64,000 nt of DNA, from positions 2,297,340-2,361,339 of the forward strand of contig VZRR01011618.1 in the NCBI GenBank assembly GCA_013398015.1, written 5' to 3'. The translations under genes were made by a program, and so were the position numbers. This DNA is from Oreocharis arfaki (taxonomy: Eukaryota > Chordata > Aves > Passeriformes > Paramythiidae). This document shows positions 1 through 13,200 of the stretch, piece by piece (position 1 is the stretch's first letter; every line of letters begins with the position of its first letter). Under the pieces are notes generated by a model. The model saw only the letters and a list, made by a program, of their open reading frames with translations, ran no database searches and was not told the origin of the DNA.

Positions 1-3000
1 AGCTGGGCCAGCATCTCCCTGGCATGTGGGGCCACAGGGCTTTAAGGGGAAGGGAACACTTGGTGCATCCAGGCCCAGACTGCCTCCATTGCTCTTGTAC
101 ATGACATGAGGAGCACCACTGGAGCTTCACGGATAAAAATGTGAAAAATCTGGTCACCTTTTACCTTTGCATCACCACCCGAGCAGAGGGATCGACAATG
201 AGAACTGTTGGAGCGACCAATTTCCCATCCTTCATCAGTGGGAAGCAAAAGAGCCGAATCTCACCAAGCACTCAGGAGATGCAGAAATTAAAGCCAGACA
301 GCGAGTGGAAGGGCTGAAAAGCACCAGCATGAGATTCTGGTGTCCCAAGAACAAGAGATTTGAGTGCTCAGTGAGTAAAGGCCAGTACAAAGTGTTTGCC
401 ATTAAAAACTTCCACAAAATTACATTTTTGCTCTATTTTGCAGGGACTGTAGATCACAGGAAATAAGCCATATAACTTATCTTCCATATAAGCCCATCCA
501 TTTGCAAGCAACTGACAGTAAGCAGTCAGAAAGCAAATGAGTACAATTAAAGCAAGCAAGCAAGCAAACCCCTCATTGCTCTGAGACAAGTGGCACAAGA
601 GAACTTACCTCTGTGCATAATACGGAAAGAAATGTTCATCAGCTTGGGATCATCTCCACTGAACAGGAGGACTGAAACCATGTGACCACTATTTTAAAGA
701 AGGGAAAAGGGAAGAGGGGGAGGGAAACCAGAGAGAGAGAGAGAGAGCACGATAGTGATCCCATTCATCTATAGATTGTTGAGGGTCGACATAATGAGTC
801 TTGCAAACTGGACCAAGCAGCTCTGCAAGGCATTATTGCTAGTAAATAAATCACTTAGCAGGAGAAGAAAATGCATGTATAAATCTTCTCTGCTGGTAGC
901 AGACATGTTTCACTAGCAACTACCTCCTGAATAACATGCCAAGAAAGCCAATAGAGAGAGTTTGTGAATGCATGTCCAAAGCTTCTTAGCAAACTGTCAT
1001 ATTGATCTAGCACAGCCTAAGGAAGCCTAAGAAGACTCAAGGAGTTTGGGCAAATGCTTGTATTAGTGTTCTTTTCCTCTTAAGAGTTTGCTGAGACGGC
1101 ACTTCAGTGTTTCCCAAGTAGTGCACCTCCGACCCTGGCAATCCATCAAGTGAATGCAAATTGCGGACCAGACAAAACCAGGCAAACAGCAATGCTGCTT
1201 AATAATAATGTACTCCCAAAGAGAAGGACTTCCTCTACAATGATTGCTGTGTACACATTTAAACTAAACACCCAAACTTCTTATTAGCCTCATCATGATT
1301 TGTGTTTTTGTTCCCTTTGAAATGCTCCAAAGTAAATGGTACAAGTTTACTCAAGGCTAACCTCAAACAGTGGGCTTTCTGAACTGTGCAAACGAACAAA
1401 AGTTGGGCTATATATAGATGGCCCACATTTATTATAAGGCCCTTTTGAAAACCAACACCCAGCAAAGTAGAGCTAAGGAGCAAGTTTGAAAAGAAAATAA
1501 TCTCAGTAATCACCACTCTCTTCGCATTTGGCCTGACCGGCCCTAATTTGGTGGGGATTGTCCAGGACAATGCCTGGAGGCAGCTTCCCTAAAGTCCATC
1601 TTCCAGCCATATAATTAGCAGGAGTCAGCTCAAGTCAGAAGAGCAGTTTTTCTTCTGATCTGCACAAGGTGTTCCTGCTGCCAATACCATTTCTCAGAGC
1701 CTTTCACACCCAGGGAAGAAAAAAACAAAGGAAAAAAAAAAGTTTCAGAGTGCTTATTTATTCACTGCATGTTAAACACTGAAAATGGTCCCAAGAGCAT
1801 GGGGAAGCCCAAAATATCATAGATCCAGGGCTGACCTTCTGCCAAAGCACTTTTGATGCAGCTCTTAAGAAATGTGGTTATCACAGTGTTTGTTTTAAAC
1901 TCCTGTTAATGGATTGTCAGACCTACACTGAGAAACACACTAAATTATATTTAACAAGGTTAACTCAAGAATTAATGACTATATTCTAATGAGCTTTCCA
2001 TTTGTCGCTTTTCACTTGTATTTGCAAAATCCCTTTCATTCAATCGAAGTTTTCCTATCTGTTACAGTGGGAACATTCCCAAAGTATCTAAGTGCTCAGG
2101 TTTGGCTTCCCTTGGACCATTGCTACTACATTTTTTAGCTTAGAAAAGAAAAACACTGCCACACACATGCTCAGATTTGTCACGGGTTCACAGGATATAT
2201 GAACACACAGAAGGAGAAAAGAGCGTGTGCTGGCTGACACAGACTGGCTGTGGTGCCCCTTGTTGGAAGGGATCAAAATCACTTTTCCATGGAGTCAGGC
2301 CAAACCCACTTATGAGTCACTGCCTTCAAAGACCCATTGTAAAATGTGTGCAGAAGTCCTCTAAGGCCACTGAGACTGGAGCTGCAATAGCAAGTTGCCT
2401 CTTGTAAAAAAACCACACATACCCTCAAAATGCACTAAAAATCAATCAGTAGATCAACTAATAAGCACACAGAGTCAGGTTTTACTGCCCATATTCTCAG
2501 CCATTTGGAGCTTATTCTGGAGCGCTCTGGTAATCTTCAGCGGTGAGCACTGATACTACAGTAAAGTGCCTGTAAAGTGCTGCCTGCTTACACGCATGAA
2601 GGTACAAAAATACTGACTCCAATACAGAGCAAGACATCTGTGCTGCAGACACAGAACTGTCACTCTGTGGTGTCAGATAAGGACAGTGTGATGAACTCCA
2701 CTGAAGCCTCTGTTTAAGCATAGTCTAGGTATGACTGCTCCATCCTGAGCATCCGGCCATACAAACTCACTGTAAGCATCACTGGAGCCAGACATCATAA
2801 CAGTACTGCAGGAGCAACGCCAGAGCCAAGAAAAAACCAGAAATTTGGCTTCTTAAAATGATTAGAACTGATTCCCAAACAGCTGGGCCAAAAGCATAAG
2901 AACTGATTATGAAATAACAGGGCTTTGCCCAAGCAGATCCTGATGGTGGGTTTCAACGTAATTTCTGCTCATCTTTCCATGATGAAATGGAATTGGCAAC

Positions 3001-3660
3001 CCAAAGGTTACTTTGGGAAATAAACACTATGCTGGAATAAACTATAACCAAAATGGCCATCATCCCTCAAGCACACAACAGAGCAGAGGAAAGAAGAGAA
3101 CAGCAATGGCTTTGCAACTAGCCAGTTGTTTCAGTCAACTGCAACATCAGGGAGCTTCCTTGGATACAGCCACCAGTCTGAGCTACTATGGAAAACACCT
3201 CAGTACATGAGCTGGACCTGTGCTACTGAGCAACATATTCTGTTCTTACTTGGGATGGGCCAATATTCTTCTGACCTTGACTTACAGAGTGTAAATGTGT
3301 TTACATCTCTTCGCTGCTGCTGAAGTGTCTGAATACCACAGTTCCCAAGCAGGAAGCCATTGATGACTGGGTGTGTGCAAAACATAAAATAGCCTGTTTA
3401 TGGTACACCATTCAGTATTACCAGGAGCACAGTATCCAAATTGTCTGGTAGAGTGCCTTTAGGGCAAGCCACACTCCAAATCTGTACCCTCTTAAGAGCA
3501 GGTTGAAGAGGGCATAATGAGCCTCAGCACATTCACAGAATTATTTCAAGAGCATTTTAAGAGATTTTGAAAGTCCAGTTTGAGACTGCATGCTGTTTTC
3601 AGTCAGCTTGTGTCTCATGCTGCTGAAACATTCCGCATCCATGCTTCAAGACAGAAAACC
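1..3660. other. Unique non-coding sequence, no gene seen
   Basis: The open frames on both strands are at most about 100 codons. They overlap each other and show no domain, signal peptide or compositional bias of a real protein. A short AAGC microsatellite lies at 549-567 and an AG repeat at 730-747. Nothing else is recognisable. The stretch is probably intronic or intergenic. Confidence 0.6.
730..747. repeat. (AG)9 microsatellite
   Basis: There are nine uninterrupted AG units, preceded by a purine-rich stretch from about 695. This is an ordinary dinucleotide repeat that may be polymorphic. Confidence 0.9.
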
Positions 3661-4208
3661 TATGATCACAGATCCATAGACTGTTTTCTGCTGGAAGAAA
3701 CCTTCAAAGATCAACTAATCCAACACCCCTGTCATCTTTACTAGACCAGGTTGCACAAAGCCCCATCCAGCCTGGCCTTGAACATTTCCAGTGATGGGGC
3801 ATCCACAGCTGCTCTGGGCAACCTGTTCCAGTGCCTCACCATCCTCACAGTAAAATATTTCCTCCTAATGTTCATTCTAAACATACTCTCTTTCAGTTTA
3901 AGACCGTTACACTCTGTCCTTGGTAGAAAGTATTTCTCCATCTTTTTTGTAGGCCCCTTTTAAAGTACTGAATAGCTGCAATGAGGTCTCCTCTGAGCCT
4001 GCAGACTGAGCAACCCAAACTCTCTCAGCCTATCTTCACAGGAGAGATGCTCCAGCCCTCTGGTCACTTTTGTGGCCTCCGCTGTGCTCTCTTGTGCTGG
4101 GGGCCCCAGAGCTGGATGCAGCACTCCAGGTGGGGTCTTACCTGGGCAGTTAAGAGCAACAGAATCACCTCTCTCAACGTGCTGGCCACGCTTCTGGTTC
4201 TGCAGGTT
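3661..4208 (-). mobile_element. CR1 LINE, 5'-truncated 3' fragment
   Basis: The plus strand reads as the reverse complement of the avian CR1 3' region. Landmarks in order are a degenerate octamer tail at 3661-3680, then stretches matching 'AACATTTCCAGTGATGGGGC', 'GCAACCTGTTCCAGTGCCTC', 'GGAGAGATGCTCCAGCCCTC' and 'GCTGGCCACGCTTCTGGTTC'. On the minus strand the frame at 3741-3941 gives the end of CR1 ORF2 (reverse transcriptase), including RHWNRLPRAAVDAPSLE followed by FKARLDGAL. The element is truncated at its 5' end near 4208, as is normal for CR1. It lacks the endonuclease and most of the reverse transcriptase, and other frames are interrupted, so it is dead. CR1 has no poly-A tail and usually makes no clear target-site duplication, so the borders are approximate. 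Confidence 0.95.
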
Positions 4209-7200
4209 TGGTCAAAAAGGGACGGAGGCCAAGGATGTGATTTTCATTTGTGAGTTTGTCCCTATTGAAAAAGCTCTGTCTGAACAATTAAGCATTCTGG
4301 GCTTGAAGAGACTTCACATATCTTCTGTGAGAGGGAGATTAAAATGTTTGCACAAATTAGAAACTAAATTCTATCTCTTCCCACATCTCTAAGTTTTAAT
4401 TTTTGCAAACACACTAATGCATGGCTGCACTTAACACAAATTAAATCTACAACACGGATTACAGTGCATTCTTTAAGAGTTAGTCTCTTTCTCAATACAA
4501 ACTAGCTGTTTTGTAACTAAGAGACAATCTCCTCCTTTTTCTCTTTCCCTGTTGTTTTGTTTTAGGTTGCTGACTAGAAGTAATGTCTGTGCACAACTAC
4601 CATAACAATTTCCTATACATCAGAGAAACCAAAGTCATAAACTGAATTCAAAACAAGGAAATAAACAAACAAAAAAGAACCACCAAAGGGAAATGAAACA
4701 ACATTAATGTTATTGGTTTTTATTTGTGTTCAAGAGGCACTGAGTTCGGGAAGAACAGGACCTTAGCATGGCTTACTGAGCTTAGTAAGAGAAGTGGGGG
4801 CATAAGAACTGAGACAGTGCAACAAGGTCATAAAAACACAGGGAAAAGCAACAATTCCTTCTGCTGAGTGATTCAGCTCTTCATGTGGGCACTTCCTCAC
4901 CAGCACCAACCTACAGCACCTTTCAGGTCTGAGACACCAACCAACCTCACTTGGGTGTACACAGACATAAGCAAAGCCATAGTCAAATTAATATCCTCAC
5001 TGCTCCTGTTTATGTTCATATCTTCTGAGCTGCTCCTTCAGCTGACCCCAAGGGAACCACTCAATGCTTTCCCATTTTTACAGCGATTGTAAAAATTCCC
5101 ACTGAGCAGAGTCATTCCCATTGAGCAGTGCCCAGGCTGGGCAGATCCCTTTCCAGGTGCTTTCAGGGCTGGAGGTACCCAGCCCCTGAGAGAGTACCTT
5201 TGCTATGAGCAGCAGAAACCATCTGCCTTCCCAGACTGCCCAGAGAAGTGCCCAGGAGTGTGAACAAAGGTGTGATAACTTAACCAGCAAATAAGCTGGG
5301 TAGATGCTCCAAGGGACACCTCCCCATCCCTGAAATTCAGCATCCTGATTCTGGAGCAAGAGGTGACAAGTAAAACTGCAGAGCTGAGCACTGGAGATTT
5401 GCCCCAAAGACAACTGAAACCCACAGCGACGCAGGAAATGGGATGGTCTTTGGAAATTCAACTAATGCAAAAGTTCATTTATACCACGAGTGTATGAACA
5501 ATGACCAAGCATCAGGAGTTACAGCTGAGTAAGGATTTCTGGGCATGTCTCAGAAGAGCTAATCACTATAGAAGAAAAATCCACCTCATTTCACATATGC
5601 AAATTGAAGCTTACAAGAGCACATAACTCTCATTAAACCTTTCAACGCACATGCTGTGTATTTCTGCCAGCACCTGATGCTATGTTAAAGTGCATTCAGT
5701 TTCAAACTATCACTCTCTGGACTCCTACTACATGGCATGAATAGACAAAGCATGTAATTAGGCTCAAATTTCTATCTGATGGCCACTGAAGATATTTTGT
5801 TTGTTTTGGAAGGGGGGGTAGGAGGGAAGAGTTTGGTTCAAAAACAACGTTTATTTTGAGCAGCCTGGCAGAACTGCAAAGCATTTTAAGAGTAAAGAAT
5901 ATTTTCTTTGTTAAAATCTTTAAGCAAGCCTCATAGCAGCAAACTGATGAGAGGGTAACATTCCTCACTGCTAATTATAAGCAATGTATTAAATTTCATT
6001 CAACAGCAAAGGAGCATAGAAACACAATGAAAAAGCTACAGCACAGCTAAAATACCCCAAGTTGTTAATGAAAAGTAGCTGAAATAACATACTGGTTTGG
6101 TCAAATCTGTGAACATAAAAGATGCATTTATATTAGAGTGGTGCATGGAAAAAAACCAAAAAAGATGACGACAATACTATTTCTGTGGAATTCTAAATGA
6201 TTAAAGGCAATAAAGATTTCTGTACAGCCGGGAGAAAATCCTTATAGTCTCAGCTCCTACAAAGTGTGCTGCATGAGCTCTGATAGAGTCTCTATACAAA
6301 GAAAGAAAGGTCCTTGGCAGCAAAGATTCTCCTAAGAATGTATACACACAAACTCCTGAAATCAGAAAGCCCCTAAATATACACCCCCAGTTCAGTTAAA
6401 CCAAACAACTGTCTCAGTCTCTGGGCTAAAAGTTACCTTTATTGCCATTTAAAAAGCACGGCAATTTGTAATGAGAAAATACTGATCTTTGAGAGGTGAA
6501 TGCAAACAAAGATTAAGAGGCAGCCCTGGCCTCTGGAAGCCGGGAGCTCAGAGGGATGTTAGGGGGATAAGTATTTCACAGCAAAGTACAAAGGCAGCGC
6601 CGCTCATCTCGCCCACAATTCGGTCTCTGAATAAATGTTGCTGTGCTGTCTCGGAGACATGCTGATTTCTAGCTCCTGCTTAATGGGACGACTTGTTACT
6701 ACTCAACAGGAGTACTTATAACAGAGTTTTGCCTCTTGAGGTTTGAACTATTCAAGTTTAGATAGATTTCAAGATGCAGTTTGTTATGTTCTTTGTCCTT
6801 AGGATGCCACTCCAGATTGGCACCCATAATCCATTAATACACAAGGCAACAGCATGCAAATAAAATAATTTCTGCCAAACTGAGACAGCCTTCAGGATGA
6901 TTGTATATTAATAAGAAAAAGCTGCATTCATGTGCAGTGATAGGACTGTACTCCACAACTGCTTAAACCTCACAAATTCTCAGTAAGGAAATTCTTTTTC
7001 TCCTCTTTGTCTGACAGAGAAATAGCAATAATGTTTTTCCCTTCCCAAATCTGTCTGAAAGGTCTTTCCAGCTTGCCTTGGTAACTGGGAACACAATCCA
7101 AATTGTTCCCAATGCTCCTGTAGATCTAATATCACGTTGCAAACAGGTCCGAGTCCAATGCTTACTGAAGTCAACAGCTATAAACTGGTACACTAACAGC

Positions 7201-10200
7201 TTTCCAAGGCACTGCTAAAGCATGCACTCACAGAGTATTAACCTGGGGCTAAATAAAGAGCTAAATTTAGGACTCCCACCACTTCCCAGTAATTCTGTTC
7301 TCACCACCAAACAACTCCAGATCTTGTATAGGAAAATAGTAAAAAGTGACCCCTTTTTGTAATAAGGAGGAGCAAAGATGCCACTGCAGCCATTGCAAAT
7401 ATCAGGAACAGCGAGCAACTGGCACACAGGGAGCCACCACAGCACAGCGCCCGCCTGGGCACTGCCAAGAACTGGCTGCTCATGCTCAGCAGGGCAGCAC
7501 AGGACAAATGGGGGGGTCCCACACAGCAAGAGGAACAGGCTGCTAGCATGGGCCACCCCACACAGACTGAAGGCTAGTGTGAGTCTCCCATGATGGAGGT
7601 CGCAACACGGTGCAGGCACCAGCTCCCCAGGCTTCCCACCCTGCTGCCAGATCCTTGGTTTCTCTCACCAAACATGCTCATTCTTGACTCCTTGAAATGA
7701 ACCACTCTGAGCAACCTCGACGTACCTTTTCAGGCTGTTGGCTGCCCCAGCTGCAGTCTGCTCCCAGCATAGGGGGAACAGAAGTATCGACCCAGGCCCA
7801 TCAGAAGTGGACGTGCATTTAACTGTAAAATGACAGCGGCTTCACTGGAGCTTGGATTAGTGTGGTTACAACGTGCCTAATTACAAAGTTAGCTTCAGCA
7901 TGTGTAAACATGGCTCACAAAAGTTTAATGTCAGATTTTCTTAGTCTCTTGTATGAATTTGGGATGCTTTTTTTCTCTGCAGCTGCCAAAATGCTCGCTG
8001 TTGACAAACTAGTCTAAGTGCTACCAAAGCATCTTTCATGAGCTGACTGCGTACATCTGAACAGATACATTCCTCATTAATGTGCTATATTTCAAGCTAG
8101 AGAAAACAATGCATGTCGAGAGACTATAAACCACAAGTACAAATGATCCAGGTCACCTATGATGAATATAACCAGTGTTACACGAAACATGACACATTGG
8201 GCTCTCTTCTTGGGGGGAAAAAAAAAAGGAAAACTAGAAGATAAAAGATGCAGAAGGGCTCCACATTCTTATCAATTCCTCTCTTTTGAAATCTGTTGGA
8301 GCCGAGGAGATTTTCAGAATTTTTTCCTTACTGTTTTGTACACAGGGTGCTTTCCCCTCCCACCAGACACCACCCGTCCTGCAGGAACATCAAAAGAAAC
8401 TGAGTTTGAACCCAGATTAGTTTCTAAATCCAGGATTAAGCTGATGGCTAAACTAGAAAAAAGGGCTCAATTTGGGAAGCAGAAGATCTGAACATGGGGC
8501 TCTTGCCTGGTTGTCCATTTCTGCATCCTTCTGAGATGAAATTACACAAAAAGGGATTTTTCTGGTGAGAGTCTGTTTTTCCACACACCAGAAACTCAGA
8601 AGCTTGACCTGGGGCAGAACTCCCTTCAGTCCCTCCTCAAAACAGATACCTCAGCTTTGGTGAGCTGCTGAAACCAAAACATTTGAATAATTCTGATGAT
8701 TTAAAGTTCAATTAAATTATGTCCCTTGATGAAGCAGACATCAGGTAGGATTTGATGCTGTGTGCTTTGCTCGAATCTGTACACTTTTCTGAATAGAGGA
8801 GCAATTTATAATTTCAATAAGTTTCCAGCTTACAAGTACATCCAGAAAGGTGCAAGTAAAAAAAAAAACCCAACCAGTTAATAAATTACTGTTACAGAAG
8901 AAATATACGACAAGCAATGCTCTCTGTATATTCATTAGCCCATACCTACTTTAGAAACTAAATCTTGAGAGATTTTATAATTCATGCCTTCATGCTCATC
9001 AAAACATTTTTTATAGCAATCACTTTTGTGACAGATTCCCCCCTCCCTTCATTTGAAGTAAGCAGAGTTATGGAACAGTCACACTACAAAAATACCTGCA
9101 AAGTAGCAGCTGCCCAGGAAAAGGCCTAGATATAATATGACTGCTGATTTTTGAACTGCTATGCATGCTGTGTATGCCTGGAAACATAACAAATGTGCAT
9201 GGCTTGGCTTGTAGCACCTAATTTGCAATAATATTGAAGTCCCCCACAATAACTCATTTACTCTTATAATAAATATATAAAAAAAGACAAATTGCTACAT
9301 CGAACATGCATTTTCTTCACTGCAAGTAGCTGCTACCCCAGGGAGAAAGCCCTGTGCTGCTAACTAATAGTAAATCCTTTGGAAAATCATGTGTCATAAT
9401 GATGGACAACCAGGGAAAGGGTATTAAATAGATTTAGAGGTTAGATACTCTAACAAGAACAAAAGAGGCCTTTTGCAAGCAAGTACCAATCAGAGCTGGC
9501 TCATTGGTATGATTAGCACCAAGTCCAAAGAAAGTTTCCATTACAAGACAAGACAACAGGGAGAATTTAACCCAAAATCTTTCTAGGAAGATCTGTTTGG
9601 GACAGATCATGTCCCCAAAAGATTGGGAAACTTTTTGGTTCTCAGGAGACACCATGGTGTCTTCAAACTACATTTAGGCAGGGGTGATTTTGCTCTGTGT
9701 TATTTTATCTATTGGCACATCATTAGACAAAGCACATGTGAGTCAGAATTCTATAATCTCAACAAAAAAATACAGACTGTCTGAAAACACATCTGATGGA
9801 CAAAAAAAAAGGTGCATTATCTAGAAGCTGAGGCAATACAAGACATCAGCATTACCTTGCTTCATCTTCGGAAAACTATTAAATGCATAAATTTATCCAG
9901 AAGGGTCTTTTTTTTTGGCAGGAGCGAGCTCTAAATACCAGCATTCTGCAGAATTGTACAAACTGGAATGATCACGTCCAGATCTCAACTTCAGATCCAG
10001 ACAGGACTTTGGCCTAAATTGATTTCCACCAGCACTTTCTAATTAGATTTGATACACTGGGGGTGTGGGAACCTTAATTCATCATAAATGTCGAGTTTAT
10101 TTCACACAGAAGCAAGGAACAGCCCAATCTTGACGGAAACAAAGGGAGAGAGTCTTTTAATTTGTATTTTTGAGGACTTCCTGGTATCTTTCATATCTGC

Positions 10201-13200
10201 AGAACACCCAGCTGTTCCCCAAATGGCTCCAAGTTTCTTCCTCCAGAACATTTTCTATTGTTTCTGATACATCATCTCACAGTGATTTATCGCTATTTTG
10301 TGATCATTATCAGCTTACTATTTTGACCAATACACTATAAATCAAGAAGAAGAATGTTAGGTGGGACTTCACAGTGTAGCTTTCATTCATTACCTGCAAA
10401 GATTATAGCCATTTCATAAAAACCAATATGAGAGAAAGAAGCTTATTGGCAAGGACCAGTGAAATTCATTTCATGCTTCAAAAGTTTGTGATTGGTCTGC
10501 TAAGAAAAAGACCCCTCAATTGTTGGAAATTGTTTTTTCTTTTAAACCAGCAAATGCCCAAGACTGAGCTATGTCAATTGTTTGCTGTACTTTCTACTCA
10601 AATGCAATGGAGGCTATTCCATACTTGTCCTTGTAAAACCCACTGTGCTTACTATTCATGAACTGCAGGAGAGAGAGATACATAAAACACAGGTCTCCAA
10701 TACATTACGCTGCTCCAGAGAGCGTGGCACTCTGAAACGTGGCTCTGGGAAAGTCAGCTGCACACTTGGCACAAGGTTTCCTCCTCATGCAGGGGACCGT
10801 CATAAGGGAATGACACACGAACTACTCCTTTCGAAGTCGATTCAAGATCAAAACCAAAAATCTCCCCCACATCTTTCTGCAGAGAAAACTAAATAAACTG
10901 GGACAAATTCCCTTAATCAGTATTTGTCATTCCCGAATGTCTGCTGTCTTTCTTAATTCTAGGCTCTTCTCTGAACTGCTGAAAAACTTCTCAGGCTAGT
11001 CCAAGACTGCTTTTCGATACCTCCTCTCTCCACTCACTGGATCTCAGAACACAAATGAGTGTTATAAATCATCCTCCAGTGCCCCGTTAACAATATCCAC
11101 TCTATAATTGGGTCAACCTTGTGCCTACTTTGTTTCTCCCAACCATTTTAGAAATCCATCCTCCAGATCAGATAAAGAACTCTCTGGATGTGCATCTATA
11201 ACTGTGCCAGCAGCTAAACAGGTTCATCATAGACTGTGTGCTTTTGGGTCAGGCCAAGTTAACACATCTATATGTTCTATCAAGAGACACAACTAATTAT
11301 CAAATTACTAACCCAGCAGGACAAACTTCAGAGGTGGTAGGGACTAAGCCTTGGCTTTCAAAAACCCAGAGCTGACATCCTACCTGGGTCAGCCACCTTC
11401 TCCTAGGAGCAGGAGCCTGGGTCCACCACAGCATATGGCACAAAAGGTCTGGGAGGAGCCCACTCTTGGACATTCACAGTATGAGCAGAAGGTCAGGGAA
11501 GGGGAGACCTGCTCTGCTCTCCCGCCCACCTCTGAATGTCATCTGACTTGGAGCACCTCTGCAACAGGGTCTTGTTGCACCGATGCACTGGGAGGTCTCA
11601 TTAGTTGCATGTTGGGGATGTGCTGTGAGAACTGACACACAGAACTTTTAAAGTTCCCTTCCTGTTTTCCTTTTTTCCGAAGAGAATAGACTCAGCTGCC
11701 TCCTCTCCACATCCAGACTCTCAGGAACGGGCATCAAACTTAGGTTGCACAGAAAGCACAAACAAACACTGCTAATTTACACTTTAAGAGGCAGAAGAGA
11801 AACCTTTCTCTTCGACTTACCATTTGTTACTCAAATGCCTTTCTCCCTGTCACAGTTACTGGGAGAAAGCTGCTGAACTGGAGCCGTGGAGCTCCTGCAC
11901 AAGGCTTCTTGAAGTCGCATGTGGACTGAACATCAAGTGGACGGCTGTGCACAAAGGTGTGGTTACCATGAATCATTTATTACCCCAGCTAAAGCTTTAG
12001 GAACAACATTCACTAATGTAAAAGATAACTTGACTCTGGGAATACTCCTGTCACTACGGCTGCATATTTTACAAGGGGAAAAGATTCCTTTAGGTCTGTT
12101 TGTTGCATTAACCCATTCAAGCCTGTACTTCTACTGCAAGGACAGTTTGATCTTTTATTTTTCTTGCAAACAGAGAATAACAAACAGAACCCTGAGTTTT
12201 TATTTAAGTTTCTACATAGTACTCTCAACCGTTTCAAAATACTTGTGGGTCCTGAAAAAATGTTGGAAAAGAAAGCTCTCACCAAAGACAGGAGCAGCAT
12301 ATCTTTATTTCCCTATGTATCCGGTTGTGCAGCTACCTCTAAAATACTTGAACCACACTGCATGATTATAAATAACAAGACTGGAAAACAGCATGTTCTG
12401 TCCTCTGCACATCACCAGAACATAACCTCAGCCAGAATTTATCTGAGGGCAAGTGTAAATGCAAAGTAGGAAAAATTTCCCTTATTCAACAAGAGCTATT
12501 AAATTAACGATCCTCCAAGATGCTCAAGAATATTTCCTTATTTGCTCTCGGTGTTTTGATATAGAGAAGAAACTTGGATGCCAGCGGGTGCACCAGCATG
12601 GCACAGGGGGTCACACCACACCTTCCCAGTGGGAGACCACTGCAAAACATGCAGAATTTACACTTTTCTGTGTACAAAGAGCAGCCAGGTAACTTCCATC
12701 TGCATGACCTTCACTGCAGATTAAGAAGAGACAACTGCAACTGCACAATTTTGACAGCCTGCACTGAGATTAATGCTGAATTGTCACCTATCTCTGAAAA
12801 CAGCACAGAGCTTACAAATTTAAACACGTAATCATCAAAATGCAACAGGCAAGCTAAATGATGCTTATTGTGCCTCTAGCTACAACTTTATGACTCTCCA
12901 AAAGGCCAGATTATTGTCACAGACACTTCCAAAAGCTAGGATATTTACTTGCACTTCTTTGATCCATAGAAATAGCACAAAAAAGTGTAAGAGAGGAGCC
13001 CCTCTTGCAGCTTTCCAGGGCTTCTAGCAATAGGCAGAAACACAGAAGCACCAAAAATGGAATTCATTAAGTTTGTGCAAGGAGAAGAGCCTGCGCTGGG
13101 CTTTTAAAGCTGGCTTAAACACTCTTTAAACTGAGCTTAAATACTCCTTAAGTATTTAATCCTGTTTTCCAACATTCAACAGCTCTTGCTATCCAAATTC

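Noticed and set aside
8398..8455. Possible MIR relic (GAGTTTGAACCCAGATTAG)
   Set aside because: Only about 40 bases resemble the consensus, with no supporting flanks. Similarity at this length is expected by chance.
11919..12365. 148-codon plus-strand frame
   Set aside because: No recognisable domain, no splice sites at its ends, and overlapped by an open minus-strand frame.
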